Position numbers and translations under genes: made by a program. From positions 328,557 through 392,556 of the forward strand of contig SCRD01000018.1 of the NCBI GenBank assembly GCA_004298155.1: a DNA stretch of 64,000 nt. The letters are read 5' to 3'. This stretch comes from Acidobacteriota bacterium (GTDB lineage Bacteria; Acidobacteriota; Terriglobia; UBA7540). Position 1 is the first letter of the stretch; every line of letters starts with the position of its first letter. The notes below the pieces were generated by a model that saw nothing but the letters and a program-made list of their open reading frames with translations, did no database searches and was not told the DNA's origin. This document shows, one piece after another, positions 63,302-64,000 of the stretch.

Positions 63302-64000
63302 TCTTGAACCCCTTTTTAGCTTAGTAGAACCGAGATGAGCCGCTAAGTTGTAGTCTTTTATCGCACGGTTGTTACCGCTCGGTTACAAGACGGTGAATTT
63401 CCGGTTACGCGCAACGAATGGGAAATAATTGCGGTCGAAAGCGGGTAGCCTCCTGCGATATGCTGAGGCTTCGGTCCCCTGACCCTGTACCTTCTCCCGC
63501 CGGGCTTGCGAATGCAGGCTACCCGCTCCGGCGGGGCCTGAGATTCTTCCACGGCGTCGGAGATGAGGGCGGGGGGCCGATCTACCCGTCAGGCTCTCGA
63601 TCCTCACCGACCAGGCCTCAGCCACGACCGGCCTCCCCGAAACCTCCTGCACCCATCCAAACAGGTTTTCTCTCATTGCTGGGGAAGATACAAATCACGG
63701 TCAGTGCTTTTCTGGCCGTGGGTTCTTCGCAAGGGAAAATACCCACGGACAGGAAAGCGTTGTCCGTGGCTACCAAACCGAGCGAATTTGCTTGACAGGA
63801 ACTGGCCTAGCATGGTAGCCTTTTTCCAGTGTCAGAGGGCTTTAATTCGTGGGACAAATGAGACGAATGGGACAAAAAAATCGTTTTTTGAAAAACGAAC
63901 CGGAGAGGTTGTTGAAAACAAAGGGCCGGCCCCAAAAACGAACCGGAACGAACCGGAAAACGAAGCGGGGAAGTTGTTGAAAACAGGTAGCAGTGGAAAA
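63302..64000. repeat. Right-end non-coding region with short direct repeats
   Basis: About 700 bases without a supported gene. Two copies of AAAAACGAACCGGA (63891-63904 and 63934-63947) alternate with two copies of GTTGTTGAAAACA (63908-63920 and 63973-63985), giving a partly duplicated unit of about 45-55 bases. GACGAATGGGACAAA-type repeats precede it (63850-63880). The window ends inside this block. Confidence 0.5.

Overview
The window looks like a chromosomal segment of an Acidobacteriota member, probably from soil or a metagenome bin. The reasons are a secreted protein of the 'VWFA-related Acidobacterial' family, a TonB-dependent receptor with a carboxypeptidase-regulatory-like N-terminus, a DUF481 outer-membrane protein, many secreted hydrolases, and a high G+C content (about 60% by eye, not computed). 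Most of it is ordinary chromosome with short operons on both strands. I saw no prophage, transposase, integrase or CRISPR array.

Layout. 1-6.3 kb: a UbiD-family decarboxylase, two small hypotheticals, an SthA-like transhydrogenase, a methyltransferase-like protein and a small secreted protein, with palindromic repeats between them. 6.4-10.4 kb: a complete riboflavin operon on the minus strand (ribE-ribH-ribBA-ribD) behind a recognisable FMN riboswitch and sigma70-type promoter. 10.9-20.7 kb: a block of hydrolases, namely a 1089-aa M14 carboxypeptidase preceded by a small propeptide-like ORF, a phospholipase C-like lipoprotein, an M61 peptidase and a sialidase-like protein. 20.8-24.7 kb: an APC permease, an M55 D-aminopeptidase and FmdB. 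25-29.5 kb: a deoxysugar (fucose/rhamnose-like) module with an aldo/keto reductase, a RhaT-type symporter, an MDR dehydrogenase and an epimerase.

29.7-39.8 kb is housekeeping: surE, a PilZ-like protein, gltX, rlmB, a VWA protein, two secreted proteins, acpS, pgeF/yfiH, rlmN and a TetR regulator with a palindromic operator candidate. 40.5-43.3 kb holds a double-thioredoxin protein and a DegT-type aminotransferase with a Tat signal.

43.47-52.04 kb is the most unusual part. An intact tRNA-Leu(CAA) sits at the right edge and a degenerate copy of its 3' part lies in the same orientation about 8.5 kb away. Between them are mostly damaged genes: a DMT transporter split by a frameshift, a 5'-truncated SMP-30 lactonase, an enolase-superfamily gene lacking its N-terminal domain, a penicillin acylase interrupted by one in-frame TAG, and an aldose-epimerase fragment. 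An intact GH39-like lipoprotein and an amidohydrolase are also there. I read this as a relic of a tRNA-integrated sugar-acid catabolic island.

52-64 kb: an envelope and osmotic-stress group (GlsB/YeaQ, DUF481 protein, aquaporin, MscL with a zinc-ribbon tail, PEGA/OmpA protein), then citramalate synthase (isoleucine pathway) and a TonB-dependent receptor.
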